In this document: positions 1-8,669 of the stretch, piece after piece
Layout of the letters: every line of letters begins with the position of its first letter
Numbering within the stretch: the stretch's first letter is position 1
Assembly (NCBI GenBank): GCA_902478365.1
Contig: CABSKX010000010.1
Coordinates: 1 to 48,094 of the forward strand
DNA: 48,094 bases
Origin: an uncultured Collinsella sp.
GTDB lineage: Bacteria; Actinomycetota; Coriobacteriia; Coriobacteriales; Coriobacteriaceae
Direction: 5' to 3'
Position numbers and translations under genes: made by a program
The notes under the pieces: generated by a model
Database searches by the model: none
What the model was told of the DNA's origin: nothing
What the model saw: only the letters and a program-made list of their open reading frames with translations

Positions 1-55
1 AGCTGCGGAAACGCGGGGTCCGTTCAGGCTGTTGCGTTGAGATTGAAAATCAACC

Positions 56-82
56 CCACAAAGGTGCCTGTCCCCTTTGTGG
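56..82 (-). repeat. Short palindromic repeat, GGGGAC-core type (copy 1)
   Basis: The arms CCACAAAGG (56-64) and CCTTTGTGG (74-82) are perfect 9-base complements around a 9-base centre. Read on the minus strand, the centre together with the arm end gives AAAGGGGACAGG. Two other intergenic palindromes in the window (7391-7421 and 18396-18424) have the same design with GGGA at the start of the loop, so this is probably one member of a dispersed REP-like family. It lies just downstream of the murT-gatD stop, where it could also act as a 3' hairpin. The arms and loop are seen; the family is inferred. Confidence 0.6.
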
Positions 83-92
83 TGGTGGGGTG

Positions 93-2270
93 CTAGGGGA
101 GAAGCTTCATGGCGGCGTCGTGGGCGGCGTGCTCGTAGGTGTCGTCGAGGGACTTGAGCGGCAGCAGGGCTGTGGCCTGTGCATCGCCGCGGCGCTCGAG
201 GGCGTGCGCGATGAGCCAGTCGGCGAGCTCGGGGTTCTTGGGCAGCGCCGGGCCGTGCAGGTACGTGCCGATGACGCCCTTGTAGATCAGACCCTCAAAG
301 CCATCGTCACCGTTGTTGCCGGTGCCCGTGACGACGGACGTTCCGAGCGGCGTGGCATCTGCGTCGAGCAGAGTGCGGCCGCCGTGGTTCTCGAATCCCA
401 CAAAGGGCTCGGGTGCCAGGTCGGTCTTGACGGCGACGTTGCCGATCAGACGGTCGGAGCCGCGCACGGTCTCGGCGGCAATGATGCCCATGCCCTCAAT
501 GCGATTTTCGCCCATATAGTACGAACGGCCGAGCAGCTGATAGCTGCCGCAGATGGCGAGCAGCGAGCCGCCGTCCTCAACATAGGCCGCAACCTTGTCT
601 TTTTGAGCGAGCAGCTCGTGTGCCACAGCCAACTGATCGCGGTCGGAGCCGCCGCCCATCATGACGATATCGGCATCATGCAGATCGAGCGACTCGCCCA
701 TACGGACCTCGTCCACGCGCACGGGAATGCCGCGCCAGGCGCAGCGGCGCTCGAGAGCGATGACGTTGCCGCCGTCGCCGTAGAGGTTGAGGGCATCGGG
801 GTACAGATAGACGATGCGCAGCGGGCGCGAAAGCTCGGTCGGCGCGACGCCGACGGGGACAGCGCTCCCATCGGCGCGTGTTACGGCGCAGGAGGCAACC
901 GAGCTCGCATCGGTATCCTTAAGCCCGTCGAGCTCCTTGACCAGCGGCGGAAAGGCCGTGTAGTTGGCGACGGCGTAGAAAGTGTCGCCAGCCTCCTCGT
1001 CTGCCACGGCGCCGATTGCCTGCTCGATATTCGAGATGATGGCGGCGTCGATGCCGGCGTACTTGAGGCGCACCTGCATGTCGTGCGCGCGCGTGCCGCC
1101 AGCAAAGGCGACAAGCCCCGTTGTGTCGGCGATGCGCTCAAAGTCGACGTCGTAAATCCACGATACATCGTGGCCGTCGGCATCGTTGTCGTTGAGGAAG
1201 AAAGCGCAGAGCCTGCCACCTGCTGTTTTAATGGACTGGATCTGGCGATCGAAGCCTACGGGATTCTTGGCCAGGTTGGCCTCGACGGTTCGGCCGGCGA
1301 TATTCCAACGGCCCATGCGACCCCCTGCTGGCACGTAGGCGTCGAGCGTGGGCTGCAGGTGAGCTGCGTCCACGCCCAGCTCGCGCGCCGCAAAGAAGGC
1401 GGCGGCAACGTTGTAGACCATATATAGGCCGTTGTAGCGCGTGGCGATGTGTACGGCAGCCGCGTCGGGCGCAGATCCAAAGACCAGGTCAAAGCCGTAG
1501 CCGTCGCAGCCGAGCTCCACGCCCGTCACGCGACGGACAAGCCCAGGGCGGGCCCAGCCGCACGAGGGGCAATGGTATGCGCCAAGCTGTCCGTACTGCA
1601 CATAGTCGTACTCCAACGGTGCGTTGCACTGTGAGCAAAAACGTGAGTCGCTAATGCGGTCGGACTCGGTGTTGGTGGCGCCGTCGATGCCAAAGGCGAT
1701 GCTTGCATTGGGAACGCGCGCGGCGATTGCGGCACACAGCGGGTCGTCTGCGTTGTAGATGAGCGTTGTTGCCGGAGAGAGCTCCAACGCACGGGCGATG
1801 ACATCCTGGGTATGGTCGATCTCGCCGTAGCGGTCTAGTTGGTCGCGGAACAGGTTGAGCAGCACAAAGTGGGTCGGCTTGAGCTTGGGTAGAACGCGTA
1901 CGGTGTAGAGCTCATCGCACTCAAAAACGCCCACGCGCTTGCCGCTGTCAGTGTGCTTAAGGCCGTCGCGGGCCTCGAGCAGAGCACCCACTACGCCAGG
2001 CTCCATATTGTTGCCGGCACGGTTGCACACCACGGTAGCACCGCTGGCAGCAACGGCGTCGGCGATGAGGTTGGATGTGGTGGTCTTGCCATTAGTACCG
2101 GTGATCACCACGCTGCGGTCGACCAGACTCGCGAGGTCGCTTAGCAGCTCGGGGTCGATCTTCATGGCGATGCGGCCGGGAAGCACGCCGCCCTGGCGTT
2201 TGAGGACGGAGCGCAGCCCCCAGCGGGCGATATCGCTCGAGGTGCAGGCGAGAGATGAGCGGAGGTTCAT
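93..2270 (-). CDS. murT-gatD: MurT-GatD fusion, lipid II isoglutaminyl synthase
   Basis: This 725-residue protein joins both halves of the enzyme that amidates D-Glu of lipid II to D-iGln in the cytoplasm. Residues 1 to about 450 are a Mur-ligase-like MurT: P-loop TGTNGKTTT (57-65), a four-cysteine zinc ribbon (C212, C215, C234, C237) and an NDNDADG stretch near 360. After a linker of about 30 residues, residues 484-725 match the GatD glutaminase: GGGSDRDQ near 540, nucleophile C574 in LAICGSYQLLG, and H672 in GTYLHGPALPKN. In Staphylococcus and most Gram-positives these are two separate adjacent genes of about 437 and 243 residues, and here they read through in one frame. The ATG has AGGA about 11 bases upstream. 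The next gene upstream (2316-3359) is co-directional with a 45-base gap. Confidence 0.93.
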   Translation of the reverse strand: MNLRSSLACTSSDIARWGLRSVLKRQGGVLPGRIAMKIDPELLSDLASLVDRSVVITGTNGKTTTSNLIADAVAASGATVVCNRAGNNMEPGVVGALLEARDGLKHTDSGKRVGVFECDELYTVRVLPKLKPTHFVLLNLFRDQLDRYGEIDHTQDVIARALELSPATTLIYNADDPLCAAIAARVPNASIAFGIDGATNTESDRISDSRFCSQCNAPLEYDYVQYGQLGAYHCPSCGWARPGLVRRVTGVELGCDGYGFDLVFGSAPDAAAVHIATRYNGLYMVYNVAAAFFAARELGVDAAHLQPTLDAYVPAGGRMGRWNIAGRTVEANLAKNPVGFDRQIQSIKTAGGRLCAFFLNDNDADGHDVSWIYDVDFERIADTTGLVAFAGGTRAHDMQVRLKYAGIDAAIISNIEQAIGAVADEEAGDTFYAVANYTAFPPLVKELDGLKDTDASSVASCAVTRADGSAVPVGVAPTELSRPLRIVYLYPDALNLYGDGGNVIALERRCAWRGIPVRVDEVRMGESLDLHDADIVMMGGGSDRDQLAVAHELLAQKDKVAAYVEDGGSLLAICGSYQLLGRSYYMGENRIEGMGIIAAETVRGSDRLIGNVAVKTDLAPEPFVGFENHGGRTLLDADATPLGTSVVTGTGNNGDDGFEGLIYKGVIGTYLHGPALPKNPELADWLIAHALERRGDAQATALLPLKSLDDTYEHAAHDAAMKLLP

Positions 2271-2315
2271 GAAGCCGTTCCTAACATAGATGACATGGTC
2301 GGGGCGATTGCGTCG

Positions 2316-3359
2316 CTAAAAGCCGTAGCGGCGCGCAAATTCCTGGGCAAGCTGCGATACATCTTCGCAGGCGTTGGCCCAGGGGGCAAAGTCGGGGGTG
2401 TCCGAGATAATGCCGTCGGCTTCCCAAACCGCCTGGTGCGAGAGGTCCCAGGGGTCGCGTGGCTCGGGTCGGCAGGGAAGGTACGGCGTCTGGTACATGG
2501 GGTTCAGCAAGAAGAACGCGCCGCCCTCGCAACGGTTGGCGAACTCACGCAGCGCGCGCGTCGCCGGGCGCATCTTGTTTGTTTTGAACAGCAGAATCGT
2601 GCGGGCGAGCAGGTACCAAGGAGAGTTTTCGAGTGCGTCTGCCCCCATCTGTTCCTCGAGCTGATGTGCCAGGGCAAAAAAACCGTCCTGGTCTTCCAAG
2701 CGGGCGAGGGCAAGCAACACGGTGCCGGCGGTCCGGGTGGGATAGCCCTCCGCCTTAAGAACACGGCGAGAGTAGTTGGCGGCGGCGCGGTAACGAGCGC
2801 TCGCCATGCACAGCTGCGAGATGGCCTCGAGCGTGTGAAGCCAGCCGATAAGCGCCGGCTCGCTCACGGTAAGGTCTGCTGCGGTGACACCGTCGGCCAA
2901 AACATTATTGGCCCAGTAGTGCGGGGCCTCCATGTCGAACCCGGGCACGCTTTGTTGCAGGTAGTCGGCCGTACTCGTCTCGAGCTTCATCAAGTCGCCC
3001 AGGCAGGCATCAACGGGCGTGTCCGCCAGGATGATGGCGAGCAACTGCGCATCGACGGCAAGTGCATCGACGCGGACGATCTTGAGCAGCTCATCGCGCA
3101 TATCGTCGAACAGACGGTTGCGCGTCTGCTCAAACTCCTCGTCGCTGCCCATGTCTTCGATGCGACGAAGCTCGTCAAGCAAATGACGATGAACGCCGGC
3201 ATAGGACAGCAGCGCTTGGGCATGTTCGGTTTGCGCATACTTGTGAGGGTTTGCGCTGATGTCGTTATGGACAAGCTCGCGTGCTGCATCGGTGAGTTCG
3301 GGGTGCGATGCCAGATAGGTGCGCTCCAGATAGGCGGGGATGTAGACGCTCGGATCCAT
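2316..3359 (-). CDS. Helical protein of unknown function (TPR-like)
   Basis: This 347-residue soluble protein has no signal peptide or membrane segment. It is mostly predicted helix, with Ala/Leu-rich stretches such as RYRAAANYSRRVLKAEG and TVLLALARLEDQDGFFALA that resemble degenerate TPR or SEL1-like pairs. It also has a Trp/Pro/Asp-rich C-terminal part (CRPEPRDPWDLSHQAVWEADG). Its ATG overlaps the TAA of the upstream gene (3359-4435) by one base, and GGAGGAG lies just before it, so the two are translationally coupled. The pair share a general layout and may be a duplicated or interacting pair. No catalytic motif was recognised and no function is assigned. Confidence 0.8.
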   Translation of the reverse strand: MDPSVYIPAYLERTYLASHPELTDAARELVHNDISANPHKYAQTEHAQALLSYAGVHRHLLDELRRIEDMGSDEEFEQTRNRLFDDMRDELLKIVRVDALAVDAQLLAIILADTPVDACLGDLMKLETSTADYLQQSVPGFDMEAPHYWANNVLADGVTAADLTVSEPALIGWLHTLEAISQLCMASARYRAAANYSRRVLKAEGYPTRTAGTVLLALARLEDQDGFFALAHQLEEQMGADALENSPWYLLARTILLFKTNKMRPATRALREFANRCEGGAFFLLNPMYQTPYLPCRPEPRDPWDLSHQAVWEADGIISDTPDFAPWANACEDVSQLAQEFARRYGF

Positions 3360-4435
3360 TAGAGGTCTCCTCCCTTAAACGGCAATCCCTGTTCGGCCGC
3401 GCGCAGGATTCGTTCGTCGATCTGGGAGCGCACGATGTCGTTGGTGGCGACCCAGGCGGCAAAGCTGGCGTTGTCGGGCGCGCCTAGGCCCTCCTGCAGC
3501 ACCGGCGTCGCCTCGGACAGGGCAAGGACAAGCTCGTCGGTGGAGCCCGGACCTACGTTGACGCGCGCATAGACGCCATCGGGAAATTCGGTTTGGAAGT
3601 AGAGTGCTTCGGCCGCGTGCGGGCATGAGCGCACCAGGATGCGCAGGTAGTGCTCGGCGCCCTCGTAATCCAGCTCGCGCCAGGCTGCGCTCATCAGCGC
3701 GATGAGCGTCCACGGGTCCAGGTCGCGCTCCGCATCTTTGGGGCGGCGGCGCAGCGGGGTATTCGCGAGATAGGGTACGGAGTGGGCGGAGCGAAAGCGC
3801 TTGAGCTCCTCGGCAGGGTATTCAAGCTTTGCCATGGCAAGCATCGCAGTATGGCGGACGCCGGCGGGGTCGTTGGGCGCAAAGTCCAGGCTGCGATTCG
3901 CGGCTTCGAGCGACATGCGGTAGCGGCCGCTAATGAGCGCGCGCGATGCCAAGGCAGCAAGCCAGCGCAGGTAGGGACGGCGGGTCAGGTCGCTTGCGGC
4001 CTCACGCTCGTAGGGGTCCTGCGCCGAGGCGATCTTGAGCGCCAGATCGTGCTCCACCTCGTCGCACTTGGACACCAGATACTGTACGTATTCCTCGTTG
4101 GATTCGGCGGTGAGCGCCGTCAGCATGCGCTGGGCATCCCAGTTTGCCGGATCGAGCGCGGCTGCCTCGCGGAGCATGTTCTCGGCAGCGGCCTCTTCTT
4201 GCTCTGCCTGGGCGTCGTCGGGGATAAAGGGGGTGCGGTAGTCGACAGCCTCGACGACCTTGGCGATCAGATGCCCAGCTCGGTCGCGGTCGTGCACGAT
4301 GAGCGGCGCGGGGTTGCGGGTGAATTGCTCCATTAGACGCTCGACGGCGGGGCCGTCAGTGAGCGGGATATTGTCGCGGCGCAAGGCCTCAAGAACGAGG
4401 CGATGGCAATCCTCTTGAATGGGATCGAATGCCAT
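3359..4435 (-). CDS. Helical TPR-like protein of unknown function
   Basis: This is a 358-residue protein. The start MAFDPIQEDC is chosen because AAAGGAGG sits 5 bases upstream of this ATG; an upstream in-frame Met at 4465 has no such site. The sequence includes helical repeats typical of TPR solenoids (AENMLREAAALDPANWDAQ, SLEAANRSLDFAPNDPAG, AEHYLRILVRSCPHAAEAL), where the 'DPANWDA' and 'APNDPAG' turns are TPR-like. There is no signal peptide or enzyme motif. It is followed with a one-base overlap by 2316-3359, then by murT-gatD, so the three may form one transcript. A scaffold or adaptor role is only a guess. Confidence 0.8.
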   Translation of the reverse strand: MAFDPIQEDCHRLVLEALRRDNIPLTDGPAVERLMEQFTRNPAPLIVHDRDRAGHLIAKVVEAVDYRTPFIPDDAQAEQEEAAAENMLREAAALDPANWDAQRMLTALTAESNEEYVQYLVSKCDEVEHDLALKIASAQDPYEREAASDLTRRPYLRWLAALASRALISGRYRMSLEAANRSLDFAPNDPAGVRHTAMLAMAKLEYPAEELKRFRSAHSVPYLANTPLRRRPKDAERDLDPWTLIALMSAAWRELDYEGAEHYLRILVRSCPHAAEALYFQTEFPDGVYARVNVGPGSTDELVLALSEATPVLQEGLGAPDNASFAAWVATNDIVRSQIDERILRAAEQGLPFKGGDL

Positions 4436-4935
4436 GGGGCCTCCTTTGCTGCAGTTAGGGTTCAAATATCTTTATATAAGGTTCTAGTTTACCCGCATGT
4501 GGCACACCGGGGGTGCCGCACTTGGACTTGCACCTTTGCACCACGAAGACGGATGTCGCACAAATGTCGGCACCTTGGACGACCGAGTGGTATCACAGTG
4601 CCGTAAACGGTCGATTTTTGGCGGCGAACGGGGCACATTTTGGAGGGGCACAGCCCTGTCCGGGATATGTAGTCAACCCTGATAAAACGTTTGCCCAGCT
4701 TGGGAGTATGAATGTCCCACAAGGGTCTTCAGGGATAGAAAAAACGTTTCATCATTGTTGGCTTTAGGTGAATAACTGACCAACCAGAACGGTAAAATAG
4801 TGTTTGTCTGAGCGTTGAGACGTTCAGACATCGCGCATTGTCATCGCCGGCAACGCGCAAAACGGTCCTAACGGAGCCAATCGGGTGCTCCGTTATATAC
4901 GCAAGTCTAAGAGGGGCTTGTTTAGGAGGCACAGT
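4436..4935. other. 500-base intergenic region with long leader of the alcohol dehydrogenase
   Basis: No convincing gene lies here; short open frames on both strands lack ribosome sites. It holds the divergent promoters of the 3359-4435 gene (AT-rich TTTATATAAGG near 4471) and of the dehydrogenase at 4936. Two AAAACGTTT motifs (4684-4692 and 4741-4749) lie 57 bases apart and resemble LacI-family half-operators. A TAAAAT box at 4793-4798 could be a -10 element, which would place transcription start at the foot of the hairpin at 4806-4829. Confidence 0.5.
4806..4829 (+). promoter_or_regulatory. Hairpin at the presumed 5' end of the alcohol dehydrogenase transcript
   Basis: Arms GTCTGAGCG (4806-4814) and CGTTCAGAC (4821-4829) form a 9-pair stem with one G-U pair and a 6-base loop. 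It lies about 8 bases after the TAAAAT box and 107 bases before the start codon. It could be an operator in DNA or a stabilising 5' stem in RNA. The pairing is seen; the role is inferred. Confidence 0.45.
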
Positions 4936-6159
4936 ATGGGACGTTTTACCAATCCTCGCGATCTGTACTTTGGTGAGGGCGCTCGCCACGAGGTGAAGAA
5001 CCTCAAGGGCAAGAAGGCCATCATCGTTTCTGGCGGCAGCTCTATGCGCCGCGGCGGGTTCCTGCAGGACGTTGAGGCCGACCTTAAGGAAGGCGGTTTC
5101 GAGGTCAAGCTGTTCGAGGGCGTCGAGTCCGATCCGTCCATCGAGACGGTCATGAAGGGCGCCGAGGCCATGCGCGAGTTCGAGCCCGACTGGATTATCG
5201 CCATCGGCGGCGGCTCGCCCATCGATGCCGCTAAGGCCATGTGGGTCTTCTACGAGTATCCCGAGGAGTCCTTCGATAACATCATCCAGCCGTTCAGCTT
5301 CCCCGAGCTGCGTCAGAAGGCTCACTTCTGCGCCATTTCCTCCACCTCCGGTACCGCTACCGAGGTTACTGCCTTCTCCGTCATTACCGACTACGCCAAG
5401 GGCATCAAGTACCCGCTGGCCGACTTCAACATCACCCCTGATGTCGCCATCGTCGACCCCGAGCTCACCTACACCATGCCCGCCAAGCTGTGCGCTCATA
5501 CCGGCATGGACGCTCTGACCCACTGCATGGAGGCCTACGTTTCCACCTGCGCCTCTATGTTCACCGACGCCAACGCTCTGCACGGCATCCGCGAGATCGT
5601 CGAGTGGCTGCCCAAGTCCTATGCTGGCGACCATGAGGCCCGTCAGCACATGCACGAGGCTCAGTGCATCGCCGGTATCGCCTTCTCCTCGGGCCTGCTG
5701 GGCATCGTTCACTCCATGGCTCACAAGACCGGTGCTGCCTTCGAGAACGGTCACATCATCCACGGTGCTGCTAACGCCATGTACCTGGGCAAGGTCATCC
5801 AGTGGAACTCCAAGGACCCGCGTGCTGCCGAGCGTTATGCTTACGTGGCCAAGGAGATCCTGCACCTTCCCGGCGAGACCAACGAGGAGCTCATCGCTGC
5901 GCTCGTCCAGAAGATTCGCGACCTCAACGACCAGCTCAACATTCCGCAGTCCATCAAGGATTACGCGAATGGTGGCGTGAAGGTCGACGCCGAGAACCCG
6001 CAGATGGTCTCCGAGGAGGAGTTCCTCGCGAAGCTCCCCGAGATCGCCGCGAACGCCGAGCAGGACGCCTGCACGCCGGAGAACCCGCGTGAGACCAAGG
6101 CTGCCGACTTCGAGAAGATCCTCAAGGCCTGCTACTACGACACCGACATCGATTTCTAA
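4936..6159 (+). CDS. Iron-containing alcohol dehydrogenase (group III)
   Basis: This 407-residue cytoplasmic NAD(P)-dependent dehydrogenase probably reduces aldehydes to alcohols in fermentation (butanol/ethanol/1,2-propanediol dehydrogenase class). The nucleotide-binding GGGS is at 91-94. Metal ligands are D192 and H196 (GMDALTHCMEAY), H259 (HSMAHKTGAAF) and H273 (GHIIHG). Their spacings of +4, +63 and +14 match FucO-type enzymes. The chosen ATG has AGGAGG about 6 bases upstream; an earlier in-frame Met at 4885 has none. The codon choice is strongly biased to C-ending and G-ending codons, suggesting high expression. A terminator follows at 6181-6222. The exact substrate cannot be read from sequence. 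Confidence 0.9.
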   Translation: MGRFTNPRDLYFGEGARHEVKNLKGKKAIIVSGGSSMRRGGFLQDVEADLKEGGFEVKLFEGVESDPSIETVMKGAEAMREFEPDWIIAIGGGSPIDAAKAMWVFYEYPEESFDNIIQPFSFPELRQKAHFCAISSTSGTATEVTAFSVITDYAKGIKYPLADFNITPDVAIVDPELTYTMPAKLCAHTGMDALTHCMEAYVSTCASMFTDANALHGIREIVEWLPKSYAGDHEARQHMHEAQCIAGIAFSSGLLGIVHSMAHKTGAAFENGHIIHGAANAMYLGKVIQWNSKDPRAAERYAYVAKEILHLPGETNEELIAALVQKIRDLNDQLNIPQSIKDYANGGVKVDAENPQMVSEEEFLAKLPEIAANAEQDACTPENPRETKAADFEKILKACYYDTDIDF

Positions 6160-6180
6160 TCGACTCTTGTTATCGTAACG

Positions 6181-6222
6181 AGGGGCTCCGCACGTATCTG
6201 TACGGAGCCCCTTTCTTTTTTT
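6181..6222 (+). terminator. Intrinsic terminator after the alcohol dehydrogenase
   Basis: The arms AGGGGCTCCG (6181-6190) and CGGAGCCCCT (6203-6212) are perfect 10-base complements, followed by a T-rich run to 6222. It separates the alcohol dehydrogenase from the glycerol dehydrogenase, whose ATG lies only 17 bases further on, so some read-through or an embedded promoter is likely. Confidence 0.9.
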
Positions 6223-6238
6223 AGAGAATGGGATAGTT

Positions 6239-7339
6239 ATGGCTGCAATTTTCAATAGCCCCAGCAAGTACATCCAGGGCCCGGACGAGCTGGCCAAGCT
6301 CGGCTCTTACGTTGAGCCGCTCGGCGCTAAGGCCCTCGTCATCGTGACGCCTTCGGGCAAGAAGCGCGTCGGCACCAAGATCGAGGGCGGTTTTGCCGAG
6401 GCTAAGGCCGAGCTGCTGTTTGAGGACTTTAACGGCGAGTGCTCCAAGGGCGAGGTCGATCGCCTGGTTGCGCTCGCCCGCGACAACGGTTGCGACATCA
6501 TCGTCGGCGTCGGTGGCGGCAAGATCCTCGACACCGCCAAGGCCGTCGCCTATTACCTGGAGTCCCCGGTTATCATTTGTCCCACCATTGCTTCGACCGA
6601 CGCCCCGTGTTCGGCGCTTTCGGTGCTCTATACCGATGACGGCCAGTTCGACAAGTACCTCTTCCTGAAGGCAAACCCCAACATTGTCCTGATGGATACG
6701 ACGGTTATCGCGGCGAGCCCGGTGCGCCTGACGGTTTCCGGTATGGGCGATGCGCTCGCAACCTACTTTGAGGCCCAGGCGACGCACGATGCCGACGGTG
6801 GCACTTGCGCCGGCGGCAAGGGCGGTATGGCTGGTCTGGCACTTGCCAAGCTCTGCTACGAGACGCTTATGGCCGATGGCGTGAAGGCCAAGGTCGCGTT
6901 GGAGAAAGGTGCGCTGACGCCTGCCGTGGAGCACATCATCGAGGCAAACACGCTGCTCTCCGGCATTGGCTTTGAGAGCTCGGGCCTTGCTGCTGCTCAT
7001 GCCATCCACAATGGCCTGACGATGCTGCCCGAGTGCCACGGCATGTATCACGGCGAGAAGGTCGCCTTTGGCACCATCGTCCAGCTGGTACTCGAGGATG
7101 CTCCGACCGAGAAGCTCGAGGAAGTCTTGGGCTTCTGCATTGAGCTGGGCCTGCCGGTCACGATGAAGGAACTTGGCGTTGCCGAGCTTACGCGCGAGCA
7201 GGCCATGATTGTTGCCGAGGCCGCCTGCGCGCCCGATGACACCATGTGCAACATGCCGTTTGAGGTGACGCCCGAGATGGTCGCAAACGCCATCCTGGGT
7301 GCCGACGCGCTGGGCCACTACTATCTCATGGATGAGTAA
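6239..7339 (+). CDS. gldA: Glycerol dehydrogenase
   Basis: This 366-residue protein has the usual length for GldA, which oxidises glycerol to dihydroxyacetone with NAD+. The NAD-binding GGGK is at 92-95 (VGVGGGKILDTAKAVA). Zinc ligands D171 (GMGDALATYFEA), H254 (AHAIHNGL) and H271 (GMYHGEKVAFG) correspond to the Asp-His-His set of Bacillus GldA. The ATG at 6239 lies right behind the terminator at 6181-6222 and has only a weak purine-rich site, so its promoter is not obvious. It is followed by its own terminator and then by a paralogue (7452-8519). Confidence 0.92.
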   Translation: MAAIFNSPSKYIQGPDELAKLGSYVEPLGAKALVIVTPSGKKRVGTKIEGGFAEAKAELLFEDFNGECSKGEVDRLVALARDNGCDIIVGVGGGKILDTAKAVAYYLESPVIICPTIASTDAPCSALSVLYTDDGQFDKYLFLKANPNIVLMDTTVIAASPVRLTVSGMGDALATYFEAQATHDADGGTCAGGKGGMAGLALAKLCYETLMADGVKAKVALEKGALTPAVEHIIEANTLLSGIGFESSGLAAAHAIHNGLTMLPECHGMYHGEKVAFGTIVQLVLEDAPTEKLEEVLGFCIELGLPVTMKELGVAELTREQAMIVAEAACAPDDTMCNMPFEVTPEMVANAILGADALGHYYLMDE

Positions 7340-7354
7340 ATCAAGCTAAGGAAG

Positions 7355-7386
7355 GGGCAAAGCCGGCAGATGGCTTTGCCCTTTTT
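7355..7386 (+). terminator. Intrinsic terminator after gldA
   Basis: Arms GGGCAAAGCC (7355-7364) and GGCTTTGCCC (7372-7381) are perfect complements around a 7-base loop and are followed by TTTTT (7382-7386). It lies 15 bases after the gldA stop. Confidence 0.9.
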
Positions 7387-7390
7387 GCTA

Positions 7391-7421
7391 TGGTGCAAAG
7401 GGATCAGGTTACTTTGCACCA
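7391..7421 (+). repeat. Short palindromic repeat, GGGGAC-core type (copy 2)
   Basis: Arms TGGTGCAAAG (7391-7400) and CTTTGCACCA (7412-7421) are perfect 10-base complements around GGATCAGGTTA. The centre resembles copy 1 (56-82) and copy 3 (18396-18424). It begins 5 bases after the terminator and ends 30 bases before the start of the second glycerol dehydrogenase gene, so it may also shape that gene's leader. Confidence 0.65.
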
Positions 7422-7451
7422 ATTGTTGTTGATGAAAGGGCGGATTCTCGT

Positions 7452-8519
7452 ATGGCGCTTCCCATGGTATATGGCGGTCCCGGCCGGTATGTTCAGGGGC
7501 CGGGTGAGCTCTCGCGTCAGGGCAGGTATTTGTCATGGTTGGGCTGCGCTGCCTATGTCTTGTTTGACCAGGGCACCGAGGATCGGCTGTGCAGGCAGAT
7601 CGTCGATGGATTTCTGGATGAAGATCTAAGCGAGCCGTTCTTTAAGATTTACAACGGTCCGTGTACGGAAGATGCCGTTGTCGAAATGGCTAAGGAAGCC
7701 CGGGCTGAGTATTGCGACATGGTGGTGGGTATTGGCGGCGGCAAGATGCTCGATATCGCCAAGGCCGTTGCGTTTTATGCCGAGTTGCCGTTGTGCGTAT
7801 GTCCCACGGCGGCGTCGATGGACGGTCCGTGCAGCGCGATTTCGGTGTTGTATCACGAGGATGGGTCGTTCGACCGCTACCTGATGCTCGAGAAGAATCC
7901 AGACCTGGTCGTGGTCGATACCAACGTGGTCGCGGCGGCCCCGCTGCGTATGACGGTCGCTGGCATGGGCGATGCACTGACAACGTACTTCGAGGCGCGT
8001 TCGTGCGCCGCGGCGCACGGCGTCAACGAACACGGTGGCGCGCCGGGGCACTTGGCTTTGGTTGCGGCTCGTGCCTGCTATGACACACTCATGGAGTGCG
8101 GCGTCGCTGCCAAGCGCGATCTCAAAAAGGGCCGTATATCGCCGGCGGTTGAGCGCCTGATCGAGTGCAATATTCTGCTCTCGGGCGTCGGCTTTGAGAG
8201 CGGTGGCTTGGCGCTTGCCCATGCCATCGCCAACGGCCTGACGATTTTGCCCGAGTGCAAAGCTATGCACGGCGAGGCCGTAGCGTTTGGTCTGGTGGTG
8301 CAGCTGCGCCTGGAGCGTGCGCCCGAGCTTAATCAGGTGCTCGAGTTTTGCCAGCGCGTCGGTCTGCCGACGACGCTCGAGGAGCTGGGCCTTGACGAGA
8401 TTTCCGATGCCGACCTGATGAGCGTTGCGGATGCGGCCTTTAGAAACGAACGCAATATGGCTAACGAACAGGCCAAGGTGACCAGACAAAAGCTCGTGCA
8501 GCTCATGCGCGAGGCATAG
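7452..8519 (+). CDS. Glycerol dehydrogenase paralogue
   Basis: This 355-residue protein is clearly homologous to the GldA just upstream: GGGK at 96-99, D174 in GMGDALTTYFEA, H257 in AHAIANGL and H273 in MHGEAVAFG, so the metal site is complete. It differs at the N-terminus (a more divergent first 80 residues with extra Cys) and lacks the C-terminal extension of the first copy. A tandem duplication with divergence is likely, so it may act on another small polyol such as a diol. The ATG lies behind a palindromic repeat, and only a weak AAAGGG is seen about 14 bases upstream. It is probably transcribed from its own promoter because of the terminator at 7355. Confidence 0.85.
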   Translation: MALPMVYGGPGRYVQGPGELSRQGRYLSWLGCAAYVLFDQGTEDRLCRQIVDGFLDEDLSEPFFKIYNGPCTEDAVVEMAKEARAEYCDMVVGIGGGKMLDIAKAVAFYAELPLCVCPTAASMDGPCSAISVLYHEDGSFDRYLMLEKNPDLVVVDTNVVAAAPLRMTVAGMGDALTTYFEARSCAAAHGVNEHGGAPGHLALVAARACYDTLMECGVAAKRDLKKGRISPAVERLIECNILLSGVGFESGGLALAHAIANGLTILPECKAMHGEAVAFGLVVQLRLERAPELNQVLEFCQRVGLPTTLEELGLDEISDADLMSVADAAFRNERNMANEQAKVTRQKLVQLMREA

Positions 8520-8669
8520 CTAGGCGCTTGATCGACCTTGTGCAATCGAGGCGGCGATAGGCATAGGCTATTTGCCTCAAAGGTGCGCCGCGTGTAATTT
8601 GCCCGAGGTGTGGGCCGATAGCGTATCATTATCTCTTGCTTGTTTGCACTGCTCAGGGAGGGGCCGCGC

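Noticed and set aside
4489..4767. Short open frames in the dehydrogenase leader
   Set aside because: Frames on both strands overlap each other and lack ribosome sites; the region reads as regulatory.
4729..6297. Minus-strand 522-codon frame opposite the alcohol dehydrogenase
   Set aside because: Same reason: a shadow of a strongly codon-biased gene, with no ribosome site and no motif.
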